From: Candidatus Mediterraneibacter faecavium
Lineage (GTDB): Bacteria; Bacillota; Clostridia; Lachnospirales; Lachnospiraceae
NCBI GenBank assembly: GCA_019119995.1
Contig: DWVY01000012.1
Coordinates: forward strand, 1-64,000
Length of the DNA stretch: 64,000 nt
Direction: 5' to 3'
The notes under the pieces were generated by a model. That model searched no databases. It saw only the letters and a list, made by a program, of their open reading frames with translations, and was not told where the DNA came from. Shown one piece after another: positions 36,616-44,958 of the stretch; position 1 is the stretch's first letter; each line of letters begins with the position of its first letter. A program made the position numbers and the translations under genes.

Positions 36616-39410
36616 GTGAAGAGAGAAAACTGATCCTGAAACTGGGGCAGATGATCACAGACCGGATCGGGCATAAGGTGACGGTGGACGACCCCGAGTA
36701 CTGGGGGCTTGCAGAAGTACTTACCGACGAGATGGCGGAAGTATGTCTGTCCATGAAAGTCAGAAAGCCGATGACACTGGAGCAGATCGCGAAGAAGTCG
36801 GGGAAAGACAAGGCGAGAGTGCAGCAGCTCCTTGACGAGATGTCCGTGATCGGCATGATCGAGTACAACTGGGAAAATGAGGACAGACATAAACAATACG
36901 TGCTCCCCATGTTCGTGCCCGGCTGCGCGGAGTTTATGATGATGAACAAGAAGCAGACCGAGGAGCATCCGGTGCTGGCGGATTTCTTTGAAAACATGTC
37001 CCGGCTGCCGCTTGAGAAGGTCACGCCTATGGTGCCGCCCGGAGGATCGGGCATCGGCATGCATGTGATCCCGGTAGAGAAGGCGATCCCGGCGCATCAG
37101 CAGTCGGCGAGTGTGGAGCATATCTCCCACTGGCTGAAGAAATATCAGGACAAATATGCGGTAGGGGCATGCTCCTGCCGCCGGCAGCAGACCATGCGCG
37201 GCGAGGGGTGCGGAGAGATCGAGGGCGACCTGTGCATCGGCGTGGGTGACATGGCAGACTATCTCGTGGAGACGGGAAAAGGGCGCTACATAGATCTGGA
37301 CGAGGTGATGGAGATACTCGAACGCGCCGAGAGGAACGGCTTTGTACACCAGATCACCAACATCGACGGCGAGAATAAGATATTTGCCATCTGCAACTGT
37401 GCGCCCGGCGTGTGCAATGGCCTGCGGACTTCGCAGCTTTTCAATACTCCGAATATGTCGCGTTCTGCATACAGGGCGCATGTGGAGAAAGAAAAATGCG
37501 TTGCCTGCGGAAAGTGCGTGGAGGTCTGTCCCGTGGGCGCGGCGAAGCTGGGGCAGAAGCTCTGTACGAAGCACGGCGAGATCAAATACCCGAAAGCGCT
37601 GCTCCCGGATGCGGAGAAGTGGGGAAGAGACAAGTGGGATTCGGACTATAAGGATCATGCCAAGATCAACTGTTACGAGACGGGGACATCGCCGTGCAAG
37701 ACAGCCTGTCCGGCTCATCTTGCGGTGCAGGGATATATTAAGATGGCGGCGGAAGGCAGATATATGGACGCCTTGAAGCTCATCAAACAGGACAATCCGT
37801 TCCCGGCTGTGTGCGGCGCGATCTGCAACCGCCGGTGCGAAGATGCGTGTACGAGAGGAACTGTCGATAAAGCGGTCGCCATCGATGAGATCAAGAAGTT
37901 TATCGCTGAGAAAGAGCTCCATGAGGAGCACCGCTATGTCCCGCTCTGCGAAAATCATGAGGGAAAACAGTTTGAGCAGAAGATCGCGGTCATCGGCGCA
38001 GGCCCGGCGGGAATGTCAGCGGCATATTATCTGCGGACAAAAGGGTATCCGGTGACAGTATTTGAAAAGGAAAAAAGACCGGGCGGTATGCTGCTCAACG
38101 GGATCCCGTCATTTCGGTTGGAGAAATCAGTCATCGAGGCGGAGATCGATGTGCTCCGTCAGATGGACGTGGAGTTCCGGTGCGGCGTGGAAGTTGGAAA
38201 AGATGTTACGATCCCGCAGCTCAGAGAACAAGGTTACAAGGCATTCTATGTGGCTGTGGGCGCGCAGGGAGGAAGAAAGGCGAGAGTTCCTGGCGAGGAC
38301 GCGGAGGGCGTCCAGACCGGAGTGGATTTCCTGAGGAAGATCAACCTTGCGGAAGAGACTGTCATGTCAGCGGATCATGCGGATGACCCGGGAAGTGTGG
38401 ACAGCCCGGACAATGCGGACAGACCCGGTAGCGGAAAAGTGCCGGATTGTGAAAAGTTTCCAGCTGATGTGAGGCTTCACGGGCGGACCGTTGTGATCGG
38501 CGGCGGCAATGTAGCCATTGACGTGGCGAGGACGGCGCTTCGCTCCGGCTCTGAGAGTGTGGGCATGTACTGTCTGGAGTCTCCGGCGGAGATGCCGGCT
38601 GCTGCAGACGAAGTGGCGGAAGCGCGCGAAGAGGGAATCGTGGTCTGGAACGGCTGGGGTCCGAAAGAGATCCTGACAGACAATGGAAAAGTCAGGGGGA
38701 TCGTCCTGAAGAAATGCGTTTCCGTATTCGATGCAGAAGGAAGATTTGCACCCGTGTACGACGAAGACGACTGTATCACAGTGGAGTGCGAGAATGTCAT
38801 TCTCTCTATAGGACAATCTATCTGTTGGGGCGAACTTCTGAAAGATACGGCTGTAGAGTTTAACCGGAACGGGACTGCCAAGGCTGACCCGGTGACCTAT
38901 CAGACGAAAGAGCCGGATATCTTCGTGGGCGGCGACGTATATACAGGCCCGAAATTTGCCATCGACGCGATCGCGGCGGGTAAGCAGGGATGCGAGTCCA
39001 TCCACCGCTTTGTGCACAAAGGGCATTCACTGACGCTGGGACGCGACCTGCGGCAGTTCATCGAGCTGGATAAGGACAGTGCCGTAATAGAAGAGTTCGA
39101 CAACGCAAAACGCCAGATCCCGGGAAAGAAAGCGGGCATTGCAAAAGAGAGTTTCCGTGACCTGCGCTCTACATTTACAGAGGAGCAGGTGAAGACGGAG
39201 GCGGCAAGATGTCTCGGATGCGGGGCGACGGTCGTGGATGAGAACAAGTGCATCGGCTGCGGCCTGTGTACGACGCGATGCGAGTTCGACGCCATTCATT
39301 TAAGCCGCGACCTGCCGGAGATGAGCACGATGCGCAAAGCCGAGGATAAGCTGAAGGGAATCCTTCCCTATGCGCTCAAACGGGCTATCAAGATCAAGAT
39401 GAAGAAATAG
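36612..39410 (+). CDS. Large GltD-like flavin/iron-sulfur oxidoreductase with an N-terminal regulatory-like domain
   Basis: This protein has 932 residues in modular order. Residues about 20-110 look like a winged helix (TLEQIAKKSGKDKARVQQLLDEMS). Residues about 185-280 are Cys-rich (GACSCRRQ, GCGEIEGDLC, CNCAPGVCNG). A 4Fe-4S motif C296-C299-C302-C306 follows. From C362 the GltD-type part begins: Cys-rich helical entry (CKTACPAH...CGAICNRRCEDAC), FAD site IGAGPAGMSAAYYL (G462) and NAD(P)H site VIGGGNVAIDVARTALR (G630). A 35-residue Asp/Pro/Ser-rich linker sits at about 590-620. The C-terminus has more Cys ligands (C867; C880-C883-C886-C890). It should pass electrons between NAD(P)H and an unknown partner. 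It is coupled to hypB. Confidence 0.88.
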   Translation: MSEERKLILKLGQMITDRIGHKVTVDDPEYWGLAEVLTDEMAEVCLSMKVRKPMTLEQIAKKSGKDKARVQQLLDEMSVIGMIEYNWENEDRHKQYVLPMFVPGCAEFMMMNKKQTEEHPVLADFFENMSRLPLEKVTPMVPPGGSGIGMHVIPVEKAIPAHQQSASVEHISHWLKKYQDKYAVGACSCRRQQTMRGEGCGEIEGDLCIGVGDMADYLVETGKGRYIDLDEVMEILERAERNGFVHQITNIDGENKIFAICNCAPGVCNGLRTSQLFNTPNMSRSAYRAHVEKEKCVACGKCVEVCPVGAAKLGQKLCTKHGEIKYPKALLPDAEKWGRDKWDSDYKDHAKINCYETGTSPCKTACPAHLAVQGYIKMAAEGRYMDALKLIKQDNPFPAVCGAICNRRCEDACTRGTVDKAVAIDEIKKFIAEKELHEEHRYVPLCENHEGKQFEQKIAVIGAGPAGMSAAYYLRTKGYPVTVFEKEKRPGGMLLNGIPSFRLEKSVIEAEIDVLRQMDVEFRCGVEVGKDVTIPQLREQGYKAFYVAVGAQGGRKARVPGEDAEGVQTGVDFLRKINLAEETVMSADHADDPGSVDSPDNADRPGSGKVPDCEKFPADVRLHGRTVVIGGGNVAIDVARTALRSGSESVGMYCLESPAEMPAAADEVAEAREEGIVVWNGWGPKEILTDNGKVRGIVLKKCVSVFDAEGRFAPVYDEDDCITVECENVILSIGQSICWGELLKDTAVEFNRNGTAKADPVTYQTKEPDIFVGGDVYTGPKFAIDAIAAGKQGCESIHRFVHKGHSLTLGRDLRQFIELDKDSAVIEEFDNAKRQIPGKKAGIAKESFRDLRSTFTEEQVKTEAARCLGCGATVVDENKCIGCGLCTTRCEFDAIHLSRDLPEMSTMRKAEDKLKGILPYALKRAIKIKMKK

Positions 39411-39457
39411 AATAGTGCCGCAGTATGCAGGCAAAGGCGGGCTATCAAGAAGAAAAC

Positions 39458-39802
39458 ATGCATGAATTAGGGATTATAGTACATATCACAAAGACGCTGC
39501 AGAGTGTAGCGGAAGAAAATCATTTAAAAGAGATCGCTTCTGTCACGTTGGAAGTGGGAGAAGTGAGCTCCATTGTCCCGGATTATCTGACGGACTGCTG
39601 GCAGTATTACCGGAAGAAATTCCCGCTGATCGAACACGCAGAGATGCGGATCGAGATGATGCCGGCAGTCACGTACTGCGAGTCATGCGAGAAGACGTAT
39701 CCTACGGTAGAGTACGGGCGGCAGTGTCCGCACTGCGGAAGCTGGGAGACTTATCTAGTGACCGGGGATGAATGTAATATCCGGGAGATCGAAGCACAGT
39801 GA
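39458..39802 (+). CDS. hypA: HypA-type nickel chaperone
   Basis: This 114-residue protein starts MHELGI; the invariant His2 that binds nickel fixes the start at 39458 rather than the in-frame ATG at 39425. The zinc site is C74-x2-C77 and C90-x2-C93. The family segment GEVSSIVPDYLTDCWQYY (usual form GxLsgVvPexLxfaf) is present. HypA works with HypB to load nickel. It lies 47 nt after the oxidoreductase gene, separated from hypB by that gene, an unusual arrangement. Confidence 0.92.
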   Translation: MHELGIIVHITKTLQSVAEENHLKEIASVTLEVGEVSSIVPDYLTDCWQYYRKKFPLIEHAEMRIEMMPAVTYCESCEKTYPTVEYGRQCPHCGSWETYLVTGDECNIREIEAQ

Positions 39803-39918
39803 CAGGCGGCGGGTGCAGCGTTCCGTAATGAACTTCCGTAATGGATCGGCAGACGGTCCGGACGATCGGAAACGCAGCGCTATAATGCTGCCGGAGAGAA
39901 AAAAAGGGGGTTATATTT

Positions 39919-40968
39919 ATGTTGTTTCACGTATACGGTTCAGAGGCTGTACCGCAATGGATCGCCATGCTGGGTGTGTTGGCGGCGCTGATCCTGCTGA
40001 ATGAATTTGCAAGGAGGACGAAAGCCGGAGGGATCATCATGTTCTTTGTCATCCCGGCTGCGCTGACCGTTTATTTCATCGCCATCGCCGTAGGAGCGGG
40101 GATGGGCGCGCAGTGGGCGCTGGAGAATCAGACGCATGTGTATATGAACGGCTGGTTCCACTACGCGAAGCTGTACGCATCGCTGGCGGGCTGTATCGGG
40201 TTCATGATGATCAAGTACGAGTGGGGCATCGGGAAGACGCACTGGTTCAAGGCGTATCCGTTCGTGATCGTTGCCATCAACATCCTGATCGCCGTGGCAA
40301 GCGACTTTGAGTCCGCCATCAACGGCTGGTATTCCTGGTGGCTGTCTTCCGAGGATGTGTGGCTGTTCGGAGGATGGCACAATGTGTTCAACGGCCTTGC
40401 CGGCATCATCAATATCTTCTGTATGACAGGCTGGTGGGCGGTCTATTCCTCGAAAGACAAGAAAGACATGATCTGGCCGGATATGATCTGGGTATATATC
40501 ATTGTGTATGATATCTGGAATTTTGCCTATACATACAACTGTCTGCCGACACACTCATGGTTCTGCGGGATCGCGCTCCTGCTGGCGCCGACGATCGCGG
40601 CGCTTCTGTGGAACAAGGGCGGATGGATCATGAACCGTGCGAATACACTCTGTATCTGGTGTATGTTCGCCCAGGTATTCCCGCTCTTCCAGGAGACGCT
40701 CTCCGACGGGACGCAGATCTTCCCGTGGGCAACGCTTCCGAAGCTTTATGCGGACGGCACGCTGAACGGCATCACTGCGGGCGGCAGCGCGAATGCGGAT
40801 CCGACGATGATGACGGTGGTGAGCGTGCTTGCCCTTGTGACAAATATCATCGCGCTGGCGTACATCATTTACGTGTCCGTAAAGAGGAAGAGAAATCCGT
40901 ACAAGAACGAAGTGTTTACAGAGTTCAAGTACTATAAAGACGCAGCGGCGAGAGCCGAGATCAAATGA
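39919..40968 (+). CDS. Polytopic Trp-rich membrane protein (DUF5692-like)
   Basis: This 349-residue protein has about eight to nine predicted membrane helices and a basic cytoplasmic tail. It is very rich in Trp and aromatic residues (INGWYSWWLSSEDVWLFGGW; IWVYIIVYDIWNFAYTYN). Candidate metal or heme ligands inside or near the membrane are His in NGWFHYAK, GGWHNVFNG and LPTHSWFCG, and Cys in CIWCMF. I recall this as a family of unknown function resembling DUF5692; that label is from memory. GGGGG lies eight bases before the ATG. It is the likely membrane partner of the oxidoreductase. Confidence 0.75.
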   Translation: MLFHVYGSEAVPQWIAMLGVLAALILLNEFARRTKAGGIIMFFVIPAALTVYFIAIAVGAGMGAQWALENQTHVYMNGWFHYAKLYASLAGCIGFMMIKYEWGIGKTHWFKAYPFVIVAINILIAVASDFESAINGWYSWWLSSEDVWLFGGWHNVFNGLAGIINIFCMTGWWAVYSSKDKKDMIWPDMIWVYIIVYDIWNFAYTYNCLPTHSWFCGIALLLAPTIAALLWNKGGWIMNRANTLCIWCMFAQVFPLFQETLSDGTQIFPWATLPKLYADGTLNGITAGGSANADPTMMTVVSVLALVTNIIALAYIIYVSVKRKRNPYKNEVFTEFKYYKDAAARAEIK

Positions 40969-40988
40969 AGATAAAGGAAGAAGATGAC

Positions 40989-41918
40989 ATGGGAAAGAGA
41001 TATCTGGATTGTACAGCGTCAGAGATAGCAAAAATGAACGGAAGAGAGCTGGTCGAGGCTATAGCGGGGAGCGAGGGGCGCGTCCTCATGTGTGAAACGA
41101 TAGGGGCGGTGCGCCCTATGCTGGGAGATGTGACGAACGCGGAGTTCGCAGCGTCCATGGGCGCCGACCTTCTGGTCCTTAACCTGTTCGATGTGAATGA
41201 ACCGCTGATTCTGGGGCTTCCGGACGTGGCGCCCGCAGATACAGTCCGGGAAGTGAAGCGGCTGACCGGAAGGGCGGTGGGGATCAATCTGGAACCCCTC
41301 GAGCCGGATGTGGAAAGCTCGGTGGAGACAAATGAGGAGTGGAAGCTTACGTCGGGGCGTGCGGCAACCGTGGAAAATGCCCGCAAAGCCATTGAGATGG
41401 GAGTGGATTTTATCGTGCTCACGGGGAATCCGGGAGTGGGCGTGACGAACAGGGCGATCATCCATACGCTCAGGAATTTCAGAAAAGAGTTCGGCGATCA
41501 GGTGATGCTGACCGCGGGCAAGATGCATGCGGCGGGGATCCTCTCGGAGAGCGGGGAGAATATCATTACGGAAGAGGATGTGAGGGCATTCGCGGGAGCG
41601 GGTGCGGACGTCATCCTTATGCCGGCGCCGGGAACTGTACCCGGCATTACCACAGAATATGTGCGGAAGCTGGTATCCTGTGCGCATAAACTGGGGAAAC
41701 TGACACTCACTGCCATCGGCACGTCTCAGGAGGGCGCGGATACAGCCACGATCCGGGAAATCGCCCTTATGTGCAAGATGACGGGGACGGACCTGCATCA
41801 TCTCGGGGATTCCGGCTATGTGGGCATGGCGCTCCCGGAGAATATCCTGGAATACGGGAAAGTGATCCGGGGCGTGAGACATACCTATCACCGGATGGCG
41901 GCGTCGATCAACCGGTAA
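40989..41918 (+). CDS. TIM-barrel-like enzyme of unknown specificity
   Basis: This protein has 309 residues from the ATG at 40989, preceded by AAAGGAAG; an earlier ATG at 40965 overlaps the previous stop (ATGA) and could also be used. Alternating strand and helix segments suggest a (beta/alpha)8 barrel: GRVLMCETIG, GADLLVLNLFDVN, AVGINLEP, GVDFIVLTGNPGVGV, VMLTAGKMH, GADVILMPAPGTVPG, LTLTAIGTSQEGAD, and a late Asp/His site MTGTDLHHLGDSGY. It recalls PEP mutase-like or DUF7916 proteins, but I cannot assign a reaction. It is the last gene of the TetR-led operon. Confidence 0.7.
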   Translation: MGKRYLDCTASEIAKMNGRELVEAIAGSEGRVLMCETIGAVRPMLGDVTNAEFAASMGADLLVLNLFDVNEPLILGLPDVAPADTVREVKRLTGRAVGINLEPLEPDVESSVETNEEWKLTSGRAATVENARKAIEMGVDFIVLTGNPGVGVTNRAIIHTLRNFRKEFGDQVMLTAGKMHAAGILSESGENIITEEDVRAFAGAGADVILMPAPGTVPGITTEYVRKLVSCAHKLGKLTLTAIGTSQEGADTATIREIALMCKMTGTDLHHLGDSGYVGMALPENILEYGKVIRGVRHTYHRMAASINR

Positions 41919-41938
41919 TTATAGAAGGGATATATTCT

Positions 41939-42004
41939 ATCCCCCTGGACAGAGGAACAAGCGGACATGCAGGCATATCCGTTTGACTCGCTGTCCAGGG
42001 GGAT
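41939..42004. repeat. Long palindromic hairpin without T run
   Basis: ATCCCCCTGGACAG (41939-41952) pairs with CTGTCCAGGGGGAT (41991-42004). Inside, CGGACATG and CATATCCG pair too, leaving a 4-nt apical loop. It lies 20 nt after the preceding stop. Lack of a T run argues against a plain terminator. Confidence 0.8.
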
Positions 42005-42011
42005 CTGACTG

Positions 42012-42128
42012 TCAGAAACGCCGTATAATCCTGCAGGGATTTCCTCCTGCGACACTGTTCTCCGGGATGGAGCGTGTGACCACGCTGCCGGCGCCGATGA
42101 CGCTGTTCTCCTTCTTTAAGGCGTCTCG
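42012..42128 (-). pseudogene. C-terminal fragment of a hexapeptide acetyltransferase (NodL/LacA/Maa type)
   Basis: Read on the minus strand, 38 codons end at 42012 and include [16 protein letters not shown] and [12 protein letters not shown], the unmistakable end of maltose/galactoside-type O-acetyltransferases. Everything upstream is missing; a stop occurs at 42129-42131. The gene is dead. Confidence 0.8.
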
Positions 42129-42660
42129 CTATATCAACTCATGTTCCAGGCAATAATAATAAACTCCGTCCCGTGCAACGTGTCCGCACACTTCGTCTGC
42201 GACCTCTTTCAAATCCTCAGAAGCATTTGCCATTGCAATGCCGGTTCCAACAGTCTGCAGCATTTCGATGTCATTATTGCCGTCCCCAAAAGCGACCGCC
42301 TCATCCGCTTTCAGGCGGTAATATTCCAGTACTCTTTGGATTGCGGCTCCTTTTCCGCCATTTGCCGGGATAATATCGACTGCACGATCCCACCATGCTG
42401 CTATTCTGGCGCCGTGCACATCGTTCATTATCAAAGGATATTCCTCTTTATAACACCCCAGCATGATCTGATAGATTTCTTTTTGCAGCATTCTCAAGTA
42501 ATTTCTGGATGTCGTTATGCGGGATGGGATTACTGAATAATATCTGCCCGGTATTAAAACAGTAAGAGCCGTTAAATGTCAGGAAAACATCAAATTCGAT
42601 TCCGGGAAAATGCGGCAGTTCCAGCGGTGATCTTCCTGTGGCAGCAGGAAGAAAAATTGT
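42129..42660 (-). pseudogene. Broken Cof-type HAD-superfamily phosphatase
   Basis: Two frames on the minus strand carry parts of one protein. About 42490-42660 reads LPAATGRSPLELPHF and FDVFLTFNGSYCFNTGQI, the region after the first HAD motif. 42129-42497 reads NGGKGAAIQRVLEYY and VAFGDGNNDIEMLQTVGTG, the last motif. The initial DxD motif, most of the cap domain and frame continuity are lost, with the shift near an A5 run around 42490. It is next to another fragment, so this is a decayed segment. Confidence 0.8.
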
Positions 42661-42687
42661 CCCAAAGACAGTCCGGCGATACGCCGC

Positions 42688-42927
42688 TCAGCAGTCGCCG
42701 GCATAATAACTTACAACAGCCAGGTAGTCTTTCGGCTCTTCAAAAAACAGAGTGAGAGGCAGGCTCTTTCCGTTCTTCTGGTATTGCTTTGCAAGCTCAT
42801 GCTGGACGCCATACTGCCTGGTGATATTGACTTTTGCTCCGTCGGGGGCAAGCATGGAAACATGCCCCCTGCACTGATTGATCGTATCAAGAAAACCGGT
42901 CAAGTTCAAAATGTTCACCTTTATCAT
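42688..42927 (-). CDS. Small conserved-looking protein of unknown function
   Basis: This protein has 79 residues, mixed alpha/beta (KVNILNLTGFLDTINQC...KDYLAVVSYYAGDC). AGGAGGT is ideally placed before the ATG at 42927; an ATG at 42936 is too close to it. I recall similar short proteins ending in YYAGDC in gut Firmicutes, sometimes given unreliable names, but I assign no function. It lies between the HAD pseudogene and the AraC-type gene, all on the minus strand. Confidence 0.7.
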   Translation of the reverse strand: MIKVNILNLTGFLDTINQCRGHVSMLAPDGAKVNITRQYGVQHELAKQYQKNGKSLPLTLFFEEPKDYLAVVSYYAGDC

Positions 42928-43004
42928 CACATACACCTCCTGATAGTTCGTTTTCTTTACTATCAGTATAATGCCTGTGAGATGAACATAATATCTCTAT
43001 CACG

Positions 43005-43922
43005 TCAATTTATGTTCTTATCCTGCCATTTACAGCGGTACTGGCGCGGCGTATAACCTGTGGCCTCACGGAAAACCTTTCCGAAATAGCTTGAATTTCC
43101 CATGCCGCAGGCGATCCCCACTTCTGTGACCGGCGCCTGGCTTTCTGCCAGCATCCGGCATGCGGTCTGGATGCGGTAACTCCTGATATAGTCTACAGGC
43201 GTCATGTGCAAATGATTCTGGAAGACTCTGTAACATTCTCTTTCGCTTAGAAATACAGCCGAAGCAAGCTCCCGGACCGAAATCTTTTCGGCGTAATGTT
43301 CATGGACGTATACCATCATGCCTTTTACCTTGCCATCTGCGATCTGCCCGGTCTGCGATCTCTCTTTCAGCAATGGAGCGCACATCTGAAACAGTTCGAT
43401 CCATATCCGGGACAGCGCTTCCCGGATCTTGAACTCGTAGCCCGGTTCTTGTTCGGATAATGTGAATGCAGACCGGATCAGCTCGATGACTGCAGCCTGT
43501 TCCGGTTCATCCGGTGACAGCGCGATCAATTCGATCTGTGACGCCGTAACGATGGGAGAGATATACTTTTGTTCGATCAGACTGCCGTGCGATCCTGCCA
43601 GCAGCAGAGGGTCAAAGATATGCAGCAGCTGGATGTTGTCCTCTGCGCGTGTCAAAACCTGGGTCTTGTGCAGTACATTTGCATTTACCATTCCGGCTGA
43701 GCCGGCAGGAAAGACTAAATTTTTATGCGGCGTGTAATAGTTCAGTCCGCCGCTTTTCATATAGAACAGTTCAATCGCGTTATGCCAGTGCCACGGCGCA
43801 AAAGGCTCCGGGTAGGAATTCAATTCCGCCCGTGAAGCAAGGTACGGAAAGTCGGGCGTATCATACGGAAGATTTTCTTCCTTGCTGCCGGCTTGATATT
43901 CAATGCCCCGGATAATTTTCAT
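43005..43922 (-). CDS. AraC-family transcriptional regulator
   Basis: This 305-residue regulator has an N-terminal cupin-like ligand domain (about 35-110: PWHWHNAIELFYMKSGGLNYY, PAGSAGMVNANVLHKTQ), a helical middle part, and a C-terminal double helix-turn-helix (about 205-300: KISVRELASAVFLSERECYRVFQ, and ITEVGIACGMGN-like VTEVGIACGMGNSSYFGKVF). The ATG at 43922 has GGGAGGTGG upstream and is preferred over 43952. The His-rich pocket suggests a sugar ligand. No sugar genes are adjacent, so the target is unknown. Confidence 0.92.
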   Translation of the reverse strand: MKIIRGIEYQAGSKEENLPYDTPDFPYLASRAELNSYPEPFAPWHWHNAIELFYMKSGGLNYYTPHKNLVFPAGSAGMVNANVLHKTQVLTRAEDNIQLLHIFDPLLLAGSHGSLIEQKYISPIVTASQIELIALSPDEPEQAAVIELIRSAFTLSEQEPGYEFKIREALSRIWIELFQMCAPLLKERSQTGQIADGKVKGMMVYVHEHYAEKISVRELASAVFLSERECYRVFQNHLHMTPVDYIRSYRIQTACRMLAESQAPVTEVGIACGMGNSSYFGKVFREATGYTPRQYRCKWQDKNIN

Positions 43923-44029
43923 GTGACCACCTCCCGAACTGAATTGTATCATACAGGAGCGATAAATGCATTTAAAACAATTGACATTGCGCCAAAGAGG
44001 CGGGCGGTGGCCGCTTTGTCAGGGAAGTC

Positions 44030-44058
44030 TTGCAAAATCTCCGCCAATGCCGTACAAT
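44030..44058 (+). promoter_or_regulatory. Promoter for the ECF transporter operon
   Basis: TTGCAA (44030-44035) and TACAAT (44053-44058) with a 17-nt spacer. Confidence 0.65.
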
Positions 44059-44100
44059 AAAATGCAATGTTAACGGAAATATGCATCGGGAGGAGCAGCC

Positions 44101-44958
44101 ATGCCGACAGAGATGATACAGGCGGAGAAACTGATCTATGAATATGACAAGCGGGATGAAGAGGGCAATATCATCGGAGCAGAGCGCGCGATAGACGGCG
44201 TGGACATCGATGTGTCTGCCGGTTCATTTGTGGCTATACTGGGACATAACGGTTCCGGCAAATCCACGCTTGCCAAGCATATGAACGCGATCCTCGTCCC
44301 CACGGGCGGAACGATGTGGGTGGACGGGAGAGATACGAAAGATCCGGATGAACTGTGGAATGTGCGCCAGACTGCGGGGATGGTATTCCAGAATCCGGAC
44401 AACCAGATCATCGGCACTGTGGTCGAGGAGGACGTGGGATTCGGCCCGGAGAACCTGGGAGTGCCCACGGACGAGATCTGGCAGCGGGTGGAGGAGAGCC
44501 TGAAAGCGGTCGGGATGCTCGACCGGCGCAAGGATTCGCCGAATAAGCTCTCCGGCGGACAGAAGCAGCGCGTGGCGATCGCGGGCGTCCTTGCCATGGA
44601 GCCGAAGTGTATCGTGCTGGACGAGCCCACCGCCATGCTGGATCCCAACGGAAGAAAAGAAGTGATCCGGGCGGTGGAGGAACTCCGTAAGAAAAAGCAT
44701 GTTACGGTTATCCTGATCACACATTATATGGAAGAAGTGATAGATGCGGATCAGGTATTTGTCATGGACGGCGGACATATCGTGATGCACGGGACTCCGC
44801 GGGAGATATTCAGCCGTGTGGACGAGCTGAAATCATACCGGATGGATGTGCCGCAGGTGACGATGCTTGCGGAAGAGTTAAGGAAACGGGGATTAGATCT
44901 TCCGAAAGGGATCCTCAGAAGAGAAGAGTTGTTGGAGGCATTATGTCGATTGCGTTAG
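44101..44958 (+). CDS. ecfA1: ECF transporter ATPase A1
   Basis: One of two ATPases of the energizing module shared by many vitamin and metal-ion S components. It has 285 residues, with Walker A GHNGSGKST, Q-loop FQNPDNQI, signature LSGGQKQR and Walker B CIVLDEPTAMLDP. The FGPENLG segment and the C-terminal PQVTMLAEELRKRG are typical of EcfA. It overlaps ecfA2 by 16 nt. Confidence 0.96.
   Translation: MPTEMIQAEKLIYEYDKRDEEGNIIGAERAIDGVDIDVSAGSFVAILGHNGSGKSTLAKHMNAILVPTGGTMWVDGRDTKDPDELWNVRQTAGMVFQNPDNQIIGTVVEEDVGFGPENLGVPTDEIWQRVEESLKAVGMLDRRKDSPNKLSGGQKQRVAIAGVLAMEPKCIVLDEPTAMLDPNGRKEVIRAVEELRKKKHVTVILITHYMEEVIDADQVFVMDGGHIVMHGTPREIFSRVDELKSYRMDVPQVTMLAEELRKRGLDLPKGILRREELLEALCRLR

Noticed and set aside
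36411-37958. Long minus-strand open frame opposite the oxidoreductase gene (about 515 codons)
   Set aside because: Arg/His/Leu-rich shadow frame caused by codon bias of the real gene; it crosses the hypB junction without any motif.
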